From contig CM049307.1 of the NCBI GenBank assembly GCA_026874595.1, forward strand, positions 55,139,870 to 55,203,869: a DNA stretch of 64,000 nt, read 5' to 3'. Made by a program: the position numbers and the translations under genes. The DNA is from Sipunculus nudus (taxonomy: Eukaryota > Annelida > Sipuncula > Golfingiida > Sipunculidae). The notes below the pieces were generated by a model. The model was not told the DNA's origin, made no database searches, and saw nothing but the letters and a program-made list of their open reading frames with translations. This document shows, one piece after another, positions 10,086 through 21,149 of the stretch; within the stretch, counting starts at the first letter, position 1; each line of letters opens with the position of its first letter.

Positions 10086-12946
10086 CCTTAACACTGACTC
10101 TTTCACTTCAATATCATCGACCAACGAGAAAGCAAGTACATGCCGATTAAACAATAAACAAATATTATTTTTTTCAAATATAGTTACTTTATCATACGTT
10201 TTAAGGTTTTTACAGGCATTCGCATCAATAATGAATATTAACACACCTTTTATACCGTAAATGACATATTTGTTATTATTACATTTAGGAACTTTATTAC
10301 AATAGAGGTTACTGTGACCTAACCACTAATGTTATAACGTTGCCTATTGTAATCAAAATTTATGATAGATAAATCTTATGGATAGTTTGTAGTTCATGGA
10401 GACACATTAAGAACAGTTATAATTTACAGATATTTTAGCAGTAGTAAACCATATAACTGTGGCATTTTAATAAATATTAACACACCTTTTTACCGTTAAT
10501 GACATATGTAATTGAGTGGTTATTACATTAAGGGACTTTGTAATAGGGGTTACTCTGGCCCAACCACTATTGTAATAACGTTGCCTATTGTAAAAATGAT
10601 TAATGCCAGAAAATTCTTATAGATATTTTTAGAACATTTTTTTGATACTACCTGAACAGTTATAATTTATAGAAATATAAGTAGTAGCACACCTATCAAC
10701 AGTTTCATTTCAGGAAATATTAAAATACCCTTTTATATAGGTAATGACATCAGTTATGTTATGATGATTATGTTGATTATTAAGTATAAACACATACTTT
10801 TTATCACGTGTCAAAGTTTATGGTATACAAAAAATGTCTTAATAATTGTCATTTGTAGAATATTTGGACCCAAAAAGTACATTCATTAATGAATAATTAT
10901 AATGTTGTAATGAATGAATGGTCAGTCACTATATATTTGTACTTTATACATGCAATTTATACACAACCCCGTTGAAAAATCAATAAAATACATTAATGAT
11001 CACCACTTTTTACTACAATAGTCATTTAAATTGTTTTATTTAAAAACAAATCATAAAAACGTACTATTACGATGTCGCATTAAAATGCTATATGCCTTGC
11101 TGAGAACAAATTATTCATATTATCATGATCAAAGGTATCGATATATTTGTTGTTCCACAGTATTCACCTTTTTTTACCAAAGCTGTTGTGCAAAAAACCA
11201 TTGCAACCGCAACCCCTGATGTAATAAAATTTTTATTACAATAGGGGTTGCAAATACAACCCCTAATGTAATAATTATAACAATGGTGCTAGTTATTACA
11301 ATAGGGGTTACGAGAAACAGCTCATTTGTAACCCCTAATGTAATAATTATTACAATAGGGCACGTTATTACAATAGGGGCCGTAACAAACGTAACATATT
11401 TCTTTGCGATGGTGAATAGACTTCAAATGCCTTTGAAACTTTAGTGTATTAATGATCGAATTTTATAAAAGAAAACCCTTACATCTGTAACCAAAAGCAA
11501 ATATTACACGATACTTATACTCTATTTGTTCTTTTTGGCGGGTTTTTGTACAAAATAGCTGGTCTGCATAGTGTAGCTTTACATGGCTACATTAAAATTT
11601 TTGGCCAACAACCCCTCATTGACTTAGTGAGGAAACACTCAAACATAAGAACACTTTCCTATACGTTTGATAACTCTTATTATGTGAAGTAGATAGCTAA
11701 GAATCCAGGATGGGGATCCGTGACGGGACGTTTTGTGAATATTGATAAGTTAGGAATCAATGTCCATCACGGGTCACTCCGGTACAGGTTTTCGATGTTA
11801 AATATTATTGACAAAGTGCGTTTAATGCCCGGTCTCATTGAAACACATGGGTCGTGTGGTTTAAAAAAAACAATTAAAAGAAAATGAAAAGAAATCTTTT
11901 TTACACAATCTTTTAATGAGTCTGTCATTCAGTGTGATCATTTACCATACAATGGACCTGTATGCTAACCTACGCCACTAGTTGTCAGCATGTTTCCATT
12001 TTGTTCTGGTGATTTAATATGTGCCCTATTTTTACTATAAGCCATGACACAAAATTGACGCAAAATTAGAATCTTAGAATAGACAACTCTTTGGAGACGT
12101 CACTTTTGATTGTATAATTTCATGGCCAAATACTAAACTTGCTTTTGTAACATTATGCTCATCTCGTATCAGGGAACTGTACCCTTCACCTTTATGGTGT
12201 AACGCCTAATATACTCAATAGATGGTATGAGAGGTTTCTACTTCGCATCCTTGATGGCTTAACTGCTTGCAGTTTGTTTTAACAAAAAAAGTAAAAAAAC
12301 TACCAGGTACAAAAAAACATTTTTTACAATGCATTTGCTCTAGTCTTAAGATATTCATATTCCGCCATTTCTTTAAGTACGATGCATGCACCTTTTACTC
12401 CTGCAGATGAATTTTGAAATACTTGTTACTGCAGTGAAGGGAAGGATGGTGACTACAGAAAACCTGGTTTCTGCAAAGGACGTGTTATCTCGCCCAGATC
12501 GCGGAGTGCTCCGCATCGGCAGTCACCCTGGAAATATGATTTTATGTCGCTGTCCGATAGTTACACCGATCCAAGCTAATTGGGAAAACGTGGCCAATGT
12601 TGTAGAGGAATATCCGGTCTACGTGACGATGAATGACCTCAGTGAGTGCACCGCTCTGAGTACTTCCGGCCAGTATAGAATAAAGGATAAAATCTGCTTA
12701 TTCATCTCCTATGCCGGCGACCAGTCTGAGGCATTCGAGCAGCATTTTCAATATCACGTGATGTCAGCAGTTAAACAACATCCCGAGCAAATGGCGTCAT
12801 TTTTTATAACGCTTTACACACCACTCTGTCTAGTGGGAGCAGATATCAAACGTATCCTGGAAGAAACTGGCGATATACTGAAAGCAGACGAATTCATTTG
12901 TACAGAGATCAAACTTGCTGTCGGGGATATGCAGCACAAACTCTAA
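7563..12946 (+). CDS. NAT16-like GNAT acetyltransferase, copy 1 (3 exons)
   Basis: The gene joins exons 7563-7736, 8295-8531 and 12407-12946 (TAA), giving 316 codons, close to the NAT16 family size (human about 370). The first GT is GTAAGT after GACATA and the second is GTAAGT after CGTTAT. The acceptors are TTTTTCAG and CTCCTGCAG, and all junctions are phase 0. Joining exons 1 and 2 restores the family beta-strand (DGDI then ISF, like NGGVIALE in vertebrate NAT16). Residues 1-58 hold the YDGMDYIPDNY segment (like YGGLDYLP), residues 59-137 the GNAT core, and 138-316 the NAT16-specific C-terminal half. By homology it transfers acetyl from acetyl-CoA to a small amine such as histidine, probably in the cytosol. 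The usual acetyl-CoA loop (Q/R-x-x-G-x-G/A) reads E-K-K-G-Y-I, so activity is uncertain. Start chosen: the ATG at 7563, which matches the copy 2 start. An in-frame upstream start at 7494 is GTG. Intron 2 (3.9 kb) contains a transposon and a decayed second exon 2. Confidence 0.82.
7756..7840. repeat. (TA)n microsatellite in intron 1
   Basis: Two long AT-alternating runs are separated by GAATGAAA. They are followed by a GACAGACAGACA run at 7845-7861. The same place in copy 2 carries a shorter tract interrupted by a solo LTR. Confidence 0.95.
7862..8294 (+). other. Intron 1 remainder of NAT16-like copy 1
   Basis: Non-coding. It aligns with intron 1 of copy 2 (29440-29758) through words such as TAGTGAATTATTA and TTGCAGG, and in part with 51900-52079 in the pseudogene. 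Confidence 0.7.
8295..8531 (+). CDS. Exon 2 of NAT16-like copy 1
   Basis: 79 codons between TTTTTCAG and GTAAGTATT. It encodes the central GNAT region, including the degenerate acetyl-CoA loop and the segment ending VTGRY. Confidence 0.85.
8722..8743. repeat. Poly-C tract
   Basis: A homopolymer of about 17 C bases after GCGCA. Its length is likely to be unreliable in an assembly. Confidence 0.9.
8836..8960 (+). pseudogene. Decayed exon-like segment in intron 2, copy 1
   Basis: The segment matches 30283-30395 in intron 2 of copy 2, where a frame runs from KMINRAID to VGLVDDYSLYYSDSA and a TAG. Here the frame is broken by a TGA after 13 codons. The C-terminal flavour of the open version could reflect an old terminal exon of an ancestral NAT16-like unit, but that is only inference. 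Confidence 0.35.
8980..11386. mobile_element. Non-autonomous DNA transposon with about 240-260-bp TIRs
   Basis: The left end GTTACGGCCCCTATTGTAAT and the right end ATTACAATAGGGGCCGTAAC are inverted copies. The inverted similarity continues to about 9242 on the left and 11148 on the right (AACAGCTTTGGTAAAA versus TTTTACCAAAGCTGTT). Within and near the TIRs the word TATTGTAATAA / TTATTACAATA is repeated many times. Further copies sit at about 9690-9770, 10280-10345 and 10520-10590. There is no transposase frame; the open frames inside are (TA)n or chance. The flanks AAACGTACACCTAT (left) and AAACGTAACATAT (right) are an imperfect direct repeat. The homologous intron of copy 2 near 30395-30425 lacks the element. 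The superfamily is not assigned. Confidence 0.85.
10042..10083. repeat. (TA)n microsatellite
   Basis: About 40 bases of alternating AT inside the long-TIR element. Reading frames on both strands through it are artefacts. Confidence 0.95.
11586..11734 (+). pseudogene. Decayed second exon 2 in intron 2, copy 1
   Basis: The segment encodes a truncated, diverged version of the second half of exon 2: GYIKIFGQQPLIDLVRKH, then TLSYTFDN, then YYVK, a TAG, and KNPGWGSVTGRF. A GTGAAT sits where the exon 2 donor would be. The first half of the exon is missing. A homologous relic is at the same place in copy 2 (about 30570-30715), so this internal duplication is older than the gene duplication. Confidence 0.75.
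11735..12406 (+). other. Distal intron 2 of NAT16-like copy 1
   Basis: Non-coding. It is colinear with 30760-31409 in copy 2 and 52130-52649 in the pseudogene, with shared words such as CAGGTTTTCGATGTTAAA, AGTTGTC, CTCCTTGGA and CTCGT. It ends in the exon 3 acceptor. Confidence 0.7.
12407..12946 (+). CDS. Exon 3 of NAT16-like copy 1
   Basis: 179 codons plus TAA, following CTCCTGCAG. It encodes the C-terminal NAT16-type domain, including RPDRGVLRIGS and IKRILEETGDIL. It is intact and has the same length as exon 3 of copy 2. Confidence 0.85.
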   Translation: MNFEILVTAVKGRMVTTENLVSAKDVLSRPDRGVLRIGSHPGNMILCRCPIVTPIQANWENVANVVEEYPVYVTMNDLSECTALSTSGQYRIKDKICLFISYAGDQSEAFEQHFQYHVMSAVKQHPEQMASFFITLYTPLCLVGADIKRILEETGDILKADEFICTEIKLAVGDMQHKL

Positions 12947-13039
12947 TATATGAACCAAAATGCAAAACCACTTTTACTATGCTGCCCCATCCATCATTGT
13001 ATGTGAATTGGTTTACATAAATATTTGCTTCTCATTCCA

Positions 13040-13400
13040 GTCCTGTAAATCTTTACAGCTATCAAAGGAGTGGATACATTCGCAGCATACTGGTAACGAA
13101 AATACTTATTTATCAAACTGTATATCGATAGGGACTGACTGATATTGTTAGACTCAATTGTTGAAATTTAGAAAACACACACACATGCCCTCTTCTGTTG
13201 GAGAGATACCTAACCCGTTTTTCTTCGAATAACATGTTGATAATTACTGCTCCAAGGGACACGTTTGTAAAGCGTGAGTAGATTATATATATCAGAGCCA
13301 AAGACCCCTTCAATCCTTGCACAATATTCTTATGCATGAATTACATGTTAAAAGCGACGTACCTTGTCATAAGTGGTATCAAAAGCCCCAAACCTTCGAT
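13040..13400 (+). repeat. Conserved 3' flank of NAT16-like copy 1, possible terminal exon relic
   Basis: TTTACAGCTATCAAAGGAGTG and the following 60 bases recur at 32061-32130 and 53265-53335. The frame KGVDTFAAYW hits a TAA here but is open in copy 2 (KGVDIFVAYS to FIKQDID). The rest of the block (GACTCAATTGTT to ATAATTACTG) matches 53355-53460 only, so copies 1 and 3 are closer to each other here. Confidence 0.55.
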
Positions 13401-13489
13401 TATTATAAGAGTGATCGGGTTTTTCATTTTATAAAACGATTAGTTCTACATGATCGTGTAGAATAAAGGCATTAATTGGGAGTCAAAAT

Positions 13490-14700
13490 AACGCCGAGAC
13501 CAAACAATATTCATTTAACTTGAAAGAAATGCTCAATGCAAACTCAAATTGAAGTCACTTCTTGCAATACCGTTCTTGTTGGTTATTTGGCTATTATTAT
13601 AAAGTTATTTCAGTTCATATACAAATTAACACATAAGTTTACGTAATTTCATCTAAACATATTTTTATTATACATGCATTTTATTTACGAATATTTTTCA
13701 CGTTGAAGGAGTGTAAAAGGATTAAGAAGGTTCCTTTGCGAGATACTGTATCCTTTATATAGTCAATTTTATATGTAATCTACAGCTTCAGCCGCTATGA
13801 GCTGATACGGTATTTACATTGGCATGATTGGAGCTGGGACAGCTATTTGTAAATCAGGCCCTCACTGACTTATTTCAGTGGTAGCACCTATTCCAGCACG
13901 GATCGTTATTGAATAATGTTATAATCCATTTCAATCTTCAATCTCTCCATGTACTTAATGCTAAATTCCTTGAAACAATTACTATTCTCTCCTATTCAAA
14001 AACCCCTGTACTAGAGAATCTAGCAAAACACCCAAAATTTCGAAATGCGACCTCTGATGTCCAGATCAAGAGAGGGCACAAGGGACACGTGCCTACCCCT
14101 TACTTTTGCATTCTTTCTCTGCTGCCTTGCATATAAGGCCCCTTTCATTCAAATAGTATTTCAAATCAAGGTTATCCCCTTCCTAACCATTTCTCAAATA
14201 ATCTCTAACTGCGGCTGGAAACTCAGAGTAACCTCTTGGTCAATGGACTCTCAGACGCGACTCGCATCTTTGTTAAGACTCGATAAGGGTAAAGGGATGC
14301 GACAGGAAAGTAATCCGAAGACAGCTAGTTGTTGTACGAGTATGTTTTATATGAGTATGTATAAATGCATTCAACAATTAAATAACTCCAAGTAAAGGAT
14401 AATGAACACATTCATGCTCGGTAGAGTAACTTATCATAGCACTAGACAAGTATCACACTAAAAAAGTGAAAAGAGGAAAGGGAATACTTTATAAAATCTT
14501 GTACAAAGGGTACCTTAAACCTTTTAACAGCGAGCCAGGTAAATGGTCAAACATTATTTTACCAACACTGTTCTAGGAATGTCCAAAATCACTGTTAAAC
14601 AAAATAAAAGTTCAGAAATGTTCATATCACCTTTGAAAAGACATGTATAGGGAATACTTTCTTTAAAGGGAAGTGATATTCAATACTTTTTCTGGATATT
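13490..14700. repeat. Paralogous non-coding block, copy 2
   Basis: Diverged partner of 4540-6050, with the same landmark order, from CAATATTCATT and CAAACTCAAATTGAAGTC through TAATCTCTAACTGCGGCTGG to GACAGGAAAGTAATC. No conserved coding frame. Confidence 0.6.
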
Positions 14701-14734
14701 GTATAAACATAATATTTTAAGTGCCTGATCATCA

Positions 14735-14735
14735 A

Positions 14736-14786
<51 letters not shown>
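14735..14786. repeat. (TA)n microsatellite
   Basis: About 50 bases of alternating TA with one CA interruption. Confidence 0.95.
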
Positions 14787-14789
<3 letters not shown>

Positions 14790-14974
14790 CATTTAATATG
14801 ATGTAATATTAGGAGGATTTTCTTTCATTAGTTAATTGAAGTGAACATATTTAATATTCAACATGATATAAGCATTTAGGTGCCCAGCCTACGCCGTTAT
14901 CAACGCTAACTCTCTTTAAATCTCCTTAACGCATGAGGGATGGCTTCTAGTATTCGCTCTGTGTTCGCAAAAAT

Positions 14975-15360
14975 CTAGTTTCAATATGTTTCATTATTCA
15001 ATGAATTACAGCAGAACGATGACACATTTTGATATCAACCGATCCTGAAATCGTATTCAAGCACAATATCAGCAATATTATTGGACTGTGGTTACTTTTT
15101 TTCAATAGTGAACCAAATATACTAAAAGTACCGTATATAATGCTTACCAAGTATTTTATCGTATTATATAATATACATGAATATGGTCTATGTATCCCGT
15201 GGTAATTAGATTCACCGAATCATAATAGTTTGTTTTTATTTCACATATTCAGAAAGATAAAAATAGAATAATTCGCAAAGAAAACCGTTTTTATTTACTG
15301 AATCCCCGTCACACAAACAATAACACACATATGTATCCCATATATCCGAGTTTTTTTTCT
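14975..15360. repeat. Direct repeat, unit 1 (partner 15875-16200)
   Basis: ATATGTTTCATTATTCAA, ACAGCAGAACG, GACACATTTT, CTGATCCTGAAAT-like words, ATACATG, GGTCTATGT and CCGTCACACAAA occur in the same order in both units, about 890 bases apart. Neither unit codes. Confidence 0.7.
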
Positions 15361-15399
15361 TCTAAAATTGTCTATTTAACGGATATGAGGAATATTGTA

Positions 15400-15874
15400 T
15401 ATTTTTGATAATTATATTTCAGGCAGTTAAAAATTCGAATTACATTTTTAGTTATTTTATCAAGTTGCGATTTCTTCTTAGACAGCAGTTAACATTTAAA
15501 TATAACACTGCACTTTGTATATTATGTGACTTAATATGCACTTTTGATATTTGCTAAATGCATAAGATTGAATTTACTATAGCATTGACCTTATATAGTT
15601 TTATTAGACCATAATCTTGTGGCTTTATGTTTCGGTCATCAAGACAGCCCAGTTAACTGTTACATCTTTATATAGCTTTGCGCTTTGTATATTTTATGAA
15701 TAGATATCTGAACCTTTCATATTGACCTGTGCATACTTACTAATCAGATCTTATTTCGTTAACTGTTGGCTCATGGTGCGTGTATCTTGTACCATATATG
15801 TACTGAATGGTTAATTATACTCTCTGCTTTCCGAGCAGGAAATAAAGAATTAATCAATCAATCAAACATCTAGT
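15400..15874 (+). mobile_element. Probable 5'-truncated LINE or SINE 3' end
   Basis: This segment separates the two direct-repeat units. It ends in GAGCAGGAAATAAAGAATTAA followed by a short ATCA repeat (AATCAATCAATCAA). A polyadenylation-like AATAAA plus a simple-repeat tail is typical of LINE or SINE 3' ends. No RT sequence remains, so the class is inferred. Confidence 0.45.
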
Positions 15875-16200
15875 TTTAATATGTTTCATTATTCAACTTA
15901 TAACAGCAGAACGTTGACACATTTTAGTAGGAACTGATCCTGAAATAGAAATGTATTCAAGTACGATAGCAGCAATATTAGTAGTATTTTTTTCGTATTA
16001 TTTAATATACATGTACATGGTCTATGTGTCCCTTGCTAATGAGTTAGACCGATTCATGATCATTTGTTTTATTTCACATATCCAGCAAGATAAAAAATAT
16101 GATGATTCAAAAGGAAGCCCGTTTTTATTGACAGTTCACCCGTCACACAAAAAGTAACGCACACACGTGTATATATCCTAAATATCCATTTTTTTTTATT
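15875..16200. repeat. Direct repeat, unit 2
   Basis: Second unit of the pair starting at 14975. The small frame at 15951-16157 is not conserved in unit 1, so it is not called. Confidence 0.65.
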
Positions 16201-16239
16201 TTCAATAACTTTTCCCAATATGTGTTATAAGAGAATCAA

Positions 16240-16620
16240 CAGTAGATTATTTGGAAACTTATTAACTAGCCCAGTAAACACCAGAAGTACCGTTCAACCA
16301 TAAGAAATCTACCTCTTGCTGTTATCTAACGGTGTGCGATGAAAATGATATCATTTTGGTCTAATTTAATGTTTGATGTCTGATTATTGGACATAATTTC
16401 GGATTGAAGGTTTATCGCAAAATACATAATTATTTTGCAAATAATCTGGTTATTGCCATTTGCAACTAAAAGGAATGTTGTTGTCTATGTGCTTTTCTCT
16501 AAAAAAGAGATGTTACATTAAATGACAAACCAGACATGATGTAAACAAATTGTAAAGACGGCTGCCTCGCAGCCACATACGAATTTTTTCTGTTGCAATT
16601 TTTGGTTGTTTAATCCATAT
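16240..16620. repeat. Paralogous non-coding block shared with 48705-48960
   Basis: AACTTATTAACTAGCCCAG-like sequence followed by AACACCAGAAG, TGCTGTTATCTAA and TCTAATTTA aligns loosely with 48715-48860 and its 61625-61770 duplicate. The rest up to 17012 shows nothing recognisable. Confidence 0.45.
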
Positions 16621-17012
16621 TATAACTGAACGATCATAGAAATATTAAAACATCTTCATTATCTTAACGCAATGCTTACAACATACGATGTCTTGGATAG
16701 ATGCAATCAAGAAAAACTCCAACATTTGTCACGAGCAAGAAACATATTTGATTTTATTTTAATAATATATTGATTTGCACTCTCAGCGCGACACCGTGCA
16801 TCTAGGCCTGACGCAGTTTCAATGGATGCAAAAACAGAACAAACGACTGATGCGACATGATGTATGTGACTCAGATGAGTACATACGCATGGTGAATCCG
16901 GCTTCAGTCTAAGGTGTAATAATTATGTCTGGCGATCAGAAAAAAAGGAATTTGCTACGTGTTCTTGCTCACAAGTTGAATAATCCTCCGACCTTTCTGG
17001 TTCTTTGTATAA

Positions 17013-17735
17013 TGTTAAGGAACCTAATATAAACAGATCTCGTATGCGTGATGAAGACAAATTTCTGTAACACTAGGCAGCGTGAAATGTCTAGGGGAAT
17101 GAATAAAGAAGTCAGTGGTTTTTTGTTAACAAACAACTTTAATTTATTCTTAAAACAACCCTAACGTTACAATACACTAAATCAATACGATTATACAGTA
17201 AAACAGCGGTATAACAATAAATCAATACAATCACACAGTAAAATACACAAGGTGTACAGTATCTGGGTACCACCACCGTCACAACGATAAGTTCTTTAAA
17301 TGTATACTTTTGGAGAATGACAGTCCAGTGTAAAGCTCTTTTAACAATCCAGAAAGTAAACTGAAGTCCAAAAGAATAGCTATAATTGCCGCACTCGTCG
17401 GATAGGGTCCCAGAAATTGACACACGCTTCTGCGTCCGATGGAATCTTCTCTGCTGCTCCCCAACGGGCTCTAAAACACAGCCCAAGCCGAGAAGTTTTC
17501 CATTTCTCGAACAGTCTACGAATAATACATTATACACGGTAAGCAAGCGTCACAGGAATCATCCAGAAAAACATCGCCGTGCCTCTACACACCATGGTGT
17601 ACACGTGAGCTCGCCCCAAGCTAGCATGACAACAAGAGTTCAACCAGTACGGAATAAACTGTGACAAACGGCCCGGCGAGGGTGTCACAACAGGAGTTAT
17701 GCCCGTGTCACACAATAAAAAGAGCACATGTGACA
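17013..17735 (-). repeat. 3' LTR of the Gypsy element
   Basis: 723 bases from TGTTAAGGAACC to CACATGTGACA. It matches 22741-23514 along its whole length, with scattered substitutions and indels. Open frames on both strands inside it are not conserved between the LTRs and are rejected. Confidence 0.88.
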
Positions 17736-17911
17736 CTCCCCCTCCTGTAAGAAAAAAGAAGTTTTCTCGAAAAACTTTCATTTTCCGATCACAATCACTA
17801 AATGTTTACAACATCTTAAAAATCATCTTATTTACAACATTACATCAACATCTTGTTTACAACATTTCATAAACATCTCGATAAGCAATCGGGAAGTACA
17901 TTGTCTTTCCC

Positions 17912-18439
17912 TTAAATGTGTATGATATCAAGATTGTAATCCTGTAAGATCGAACTCCATCTCAACAATCTTTGATTTTTACACTTCAACTTGTTCATGA
18001 ACGTGAGGGGATTGTGATCACTGAAGACAATGATAGGCCTGACTGATGAAGTAACATAAACTTCAAAATGTTGCAATTTGCATTCATTGCCTTCTTGTAA
18101 CAAAACAGTCCCAGCAGCAGTATCACTAGCATCTACACCTAACTTAAAAGGTACAGAAAAATCTTGAGCTGCTAAAACTGGTGAACTTTGCAGAATTGCT
18201 TTCAAATTCTGAAATGCATTTTCACACTTAACATTCCATACAAACTTTTGTTTCTTCTTTAACAAATTAGTCAAACGTTCAGCTATAGCAGCAAAATTTG
18301 GACAAAACTTCCTGTAGTATCCAACCATACCAAGAAAACACATTATTTGCTTTTTGATTTCTGTTCTAGGAAATGCAGAAATAGCACTTATTTTAGCATC
18401 AACAGGTTTTACCTGACCCTGCCCTACAATATGACCCAA
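17912..18439 (-). pseudogene. Gypsy RNase H region with internal deletion
   Basis: The frame starts in the RT thumb and connection (GHIVGQGQVKPVDAKISAI, then FLGMVGYYRKFCPNFAAIAE) and continues into RNase H (KLGVDASDTAAGTVLLQEG). It then jumps directly to LQHFEVYV and VFSDHNPLTFMNK. About 40-50 residues normally between LLQE and the ALLLALQHFEVY helix are missing, so the enzyme cannot work. QRLLRWSSILQDYNLDI closes the domain. Confidence 0.85.
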
Positions 18440-18904
18440 AAATGTTTCTTTTGCAGGAAAAAACTCAGATAGATTTCATTAAGTTGACGGTCAGACTTGC
18501 TTCAATGAGTCTGTCGAAGAGGTCGCGAAGAATTTGCAGATGTTTCTCCTAGGTGTCGCTGTACACGATAAGGTCATCAATATATGCGTCACAGCCCTGA
18601 ATGTCCTTGACAACCATATGGATGAGGCGCTGAAACGTGGCGGCGAGTTCTTCATGCCAAACGGCATAACTTTATACTGGTACAGTCCTTGTGGCGTCAC
18701 AAATGCGGATACTTCTTTCGCTCGTTCTGTCAGCGGAACTTGCCAGAATCCTTTTAACAGGTCAAACTTGGAGACATATCTGGAGCTACCGACTGTATCA
18801 ACACAATGATCGATCCTCGGAATCGGGAACGTGTCAGTCTTGATGAGAGAGTTCAGTTTTCGATAATCTGTGCACATACGGTAACTTCCATCAGGTTTTG
18901 GCAC
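18440..18904 (-). pseudogene. Gypsy reverse transcriptase, frameshifted
   Basis: RT blocks in order are MPKPDGSYRMCTDYRKLN, TFPIPRIDHCVD, FDLLKGFWQVPL, AFVTPQGLYQYKVMPFGM. After a frameshift comes CDAYIDDLIVYSD at about 18555-18605, which holds the catalytic Y-x-D-D. A second shift leads to the RNase H frame. The PFGM and YIDD motifs place it in Ty3/Gypsy. Confidence 0.88.
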
Positions 18905-18950
18905 AAGAATACATGGTGAACTCCAGTTACTGTTACTGGGTTCAATAAAA

Positions 18951-20259
18951 TCATTGCTTTTCTGGATTCAGTATATATGATTGCTGCTTGACTGCACTTA
19001 CCTCGCCAACATCGACGTCATGGCACAACATGTTAGTTCGCGTTGTAATGTCAACAAACAAATGTTCTACATCACACTTACACTCAGTATCTACTTTAAC
19101 TGGGTCAGGGTAAGTTTTTACACAATTACCAGCAGTAACATTTTGTACAACATCTGATGTGCTATTTCTGTCATAATATGGTTTCAACATGTTAACATGG
19201 CACAGTTGTTTCTTCTTACGTCTATCTGGTGTCAACAGTATATAATTTAAATCACTGACTTTCTTGTCAACAATGCAAGGACCAAAATACCTAGCTTGCA
19301 GAGATCTGCCAGGGATGAGAAGTAAGGCAAGGACCTTTTCACCAGGCTCAAACGTCCTACTTACACTGTGCTTGTCATACTTTGTTTTCATTAAACTTTG
19401 TGCAGAATTTAGATTTGACTTTGCAACCTCATAAGCATTGTGTAGTTTATTGCGAAAGTTTGAGACATACTTCAGTAAACTAAGAGAATCAGGATTTTCA
19501 CACAAGAGTTTTCTTCAAGCAGTTTCAATGGACCTGAAACGGAGTGACCAAAAACTTGTTCACAGGGACTGAAACCCAAGGACTCTGGAAACGATTCTCT
19601 GACAGCAAACAGCAATAAGTGGATTTCTTCATCCCAGCCTTTCTGTGTGTATTAGCAATAAATCCTGATCATGTTTTTTAATGTCTGGTGAAAACGCTCG
19701 AGGGCGCCCTGACTTTCAGGATGGTATAGCGAAGAGCTGTACTGTTTTATACCTTGCTCAAGCATAACTTGTTGGAAAAAGCCAGACATAAAATTAGACC
19801 CTTGGTCAGACTAGAGGGATTTTGGTAACTAAACGTTGTAAAAAACTTGGTCAGAGCTTTGACATCACTTTTGGCATTAATTTTGCGCAATGGTAATGCC
19901 TCAGGAAACATGGTAGATGCGCACATAATTGTCAGCAAGTATCCATGTCCAGATTTTGTTTTGGGCAGTGGTCCAACACAATCAACAATAATCCTACTGA
20001 ATGGTTCCTCGAAAGCAGGAATAGGCCTAAGTGGGGCCTTTCGAGGATTTTGATTGGGCTTGCCCACCATCTGGCATGTATGGCATGATTTACAACATTG
20101 TGCAACATCTTCGCTTAGGTTTGACCAATATAAGTGTGTACTAACTTTCTGATAAGTTTTATCTATACCTAAATGGCCAGACAAAGGTGCCTCATGTGCC
20201 ATGCTCATAATTTCATTGCGAAAGCTTTTACTATTACTATTTGAGGTTTGATGGCCCAC
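18951..20259 (-). pseudogene. Gypsy integrase with GPY/F module, upstream of RT
   Basis: The part at 20259-19747 has the zinc-binding H-x-H (HEAPLSGHLG) and C-x2-C (CKSCHTC), then IIVDCVGPLPKTKSG with the first catalytic Asp, and ends in a frameshift. The intervening 19506-19746 is frameshifted but still reads as core domain. The part at 19505-18951 has FEPGEKVLALLLIPG, then ARYFGPCIVDKKVSDLNY and HVNMLKPYY, which is the GPY/F module. Without interruption it continues into DVDVGEVSAVKQQSYILNP, the sequence that normally precedes RT. IN and RT are therefore physically joined in this order. Confidence 0.88.
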
Positions 20260-20505
20260 TCATCAACGCATACATCAGCTGGTCGCCATTTACGCAGTCG
20301 CACTGCATTTTTGACATAGAAACACACGGGGGGATTGTCACAGTTCATCTTTAGAAACTGCCCTGGAAAAAACAAACATGAAATATCAGGGTCCTTATGC
20401 TGTTCCGCAATTAGTTCTGACCTTGAGAATGCTGCGTCCTGTACAGGCGAGTCGTTAGACGAGTCACTAGTGACTCCCAGAGTGTTATTATCTGGACCAT
20501 TATCC

Positions 20506-21149
20506 TCATGTGTTTTCTCTTGGCCATAGATCTAGTAACAGCACATGAAGGATACAAACCAGGTATTTCCTGACTTTCCGGATCAGTGTCCTGATCAAGT
20601 GACGGCTTTCGGTCACTATTGGTACAGGCTGTACTTTGTCACCTGCAACATCATTGCCTAGTAGCAACTGAATTCCCTTAAAGGTTAAAGTAGTTCTTAT
20701 GCTCAGAGTAATATTCTCAGAAATCAAATCTGACTTTAAATGGATACTGTGAAGCGGAACTAAAGTGTGCCTGTCTGAAAACACACCATTACCAAATGCA
20801 TGTACACCAGTAAAGACCTATTAGAAAATGGCATAGTGTTTGCTAACATGAGAGTCTAGCGTGAACCAGTGTCCCTCAAAATTCTAATACGGGTAGAATC
20901 TAAAAAATCACTTGAAAGTGATACAAAACCATCATGTATGAATGGCTCAAATAACTCCATTTCAGAGTCAGGAGAGGAATCTACTACCTCAGCTTCATCA
21001 AACAAAGAACTGACATTGACAGTGTCAGTCATAAACTCTGTTTCAGATTCATTTAAGGAATCTACATCCTTTTTATCATCAAACCCCTCATGGGAGTCAA
21101 CAGAGGAATTTTCCTCAGCAGAAACAAACATCTGAGGACCTGGCCTCAT
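20506..21149 (-). pseudogene. Gypsy aspartic protease region
   Basis: ILRDTGS at about 20870 supplies the D-T-G active-site triad, after an acidic linker. After a frameshift, FKGIQLLLGNDVAGDKV at about 20640-20690 matches the second half of the family's protease. It lies between gag and integrase, as expected. Confidence 0.75.

Noticed and set aside
10029-10260. Overlapping frames on both strands around (TA)n
   Set aside because: They are driven by the microsatellite inside the long-TIR element, with no motif.
17139-17781. Frames of 60-135 codons on both strands near 17.1-17.8 kb
   Set aside because: They lie in or across the LTR and are not kept in the matching LTR at 22741-23514.
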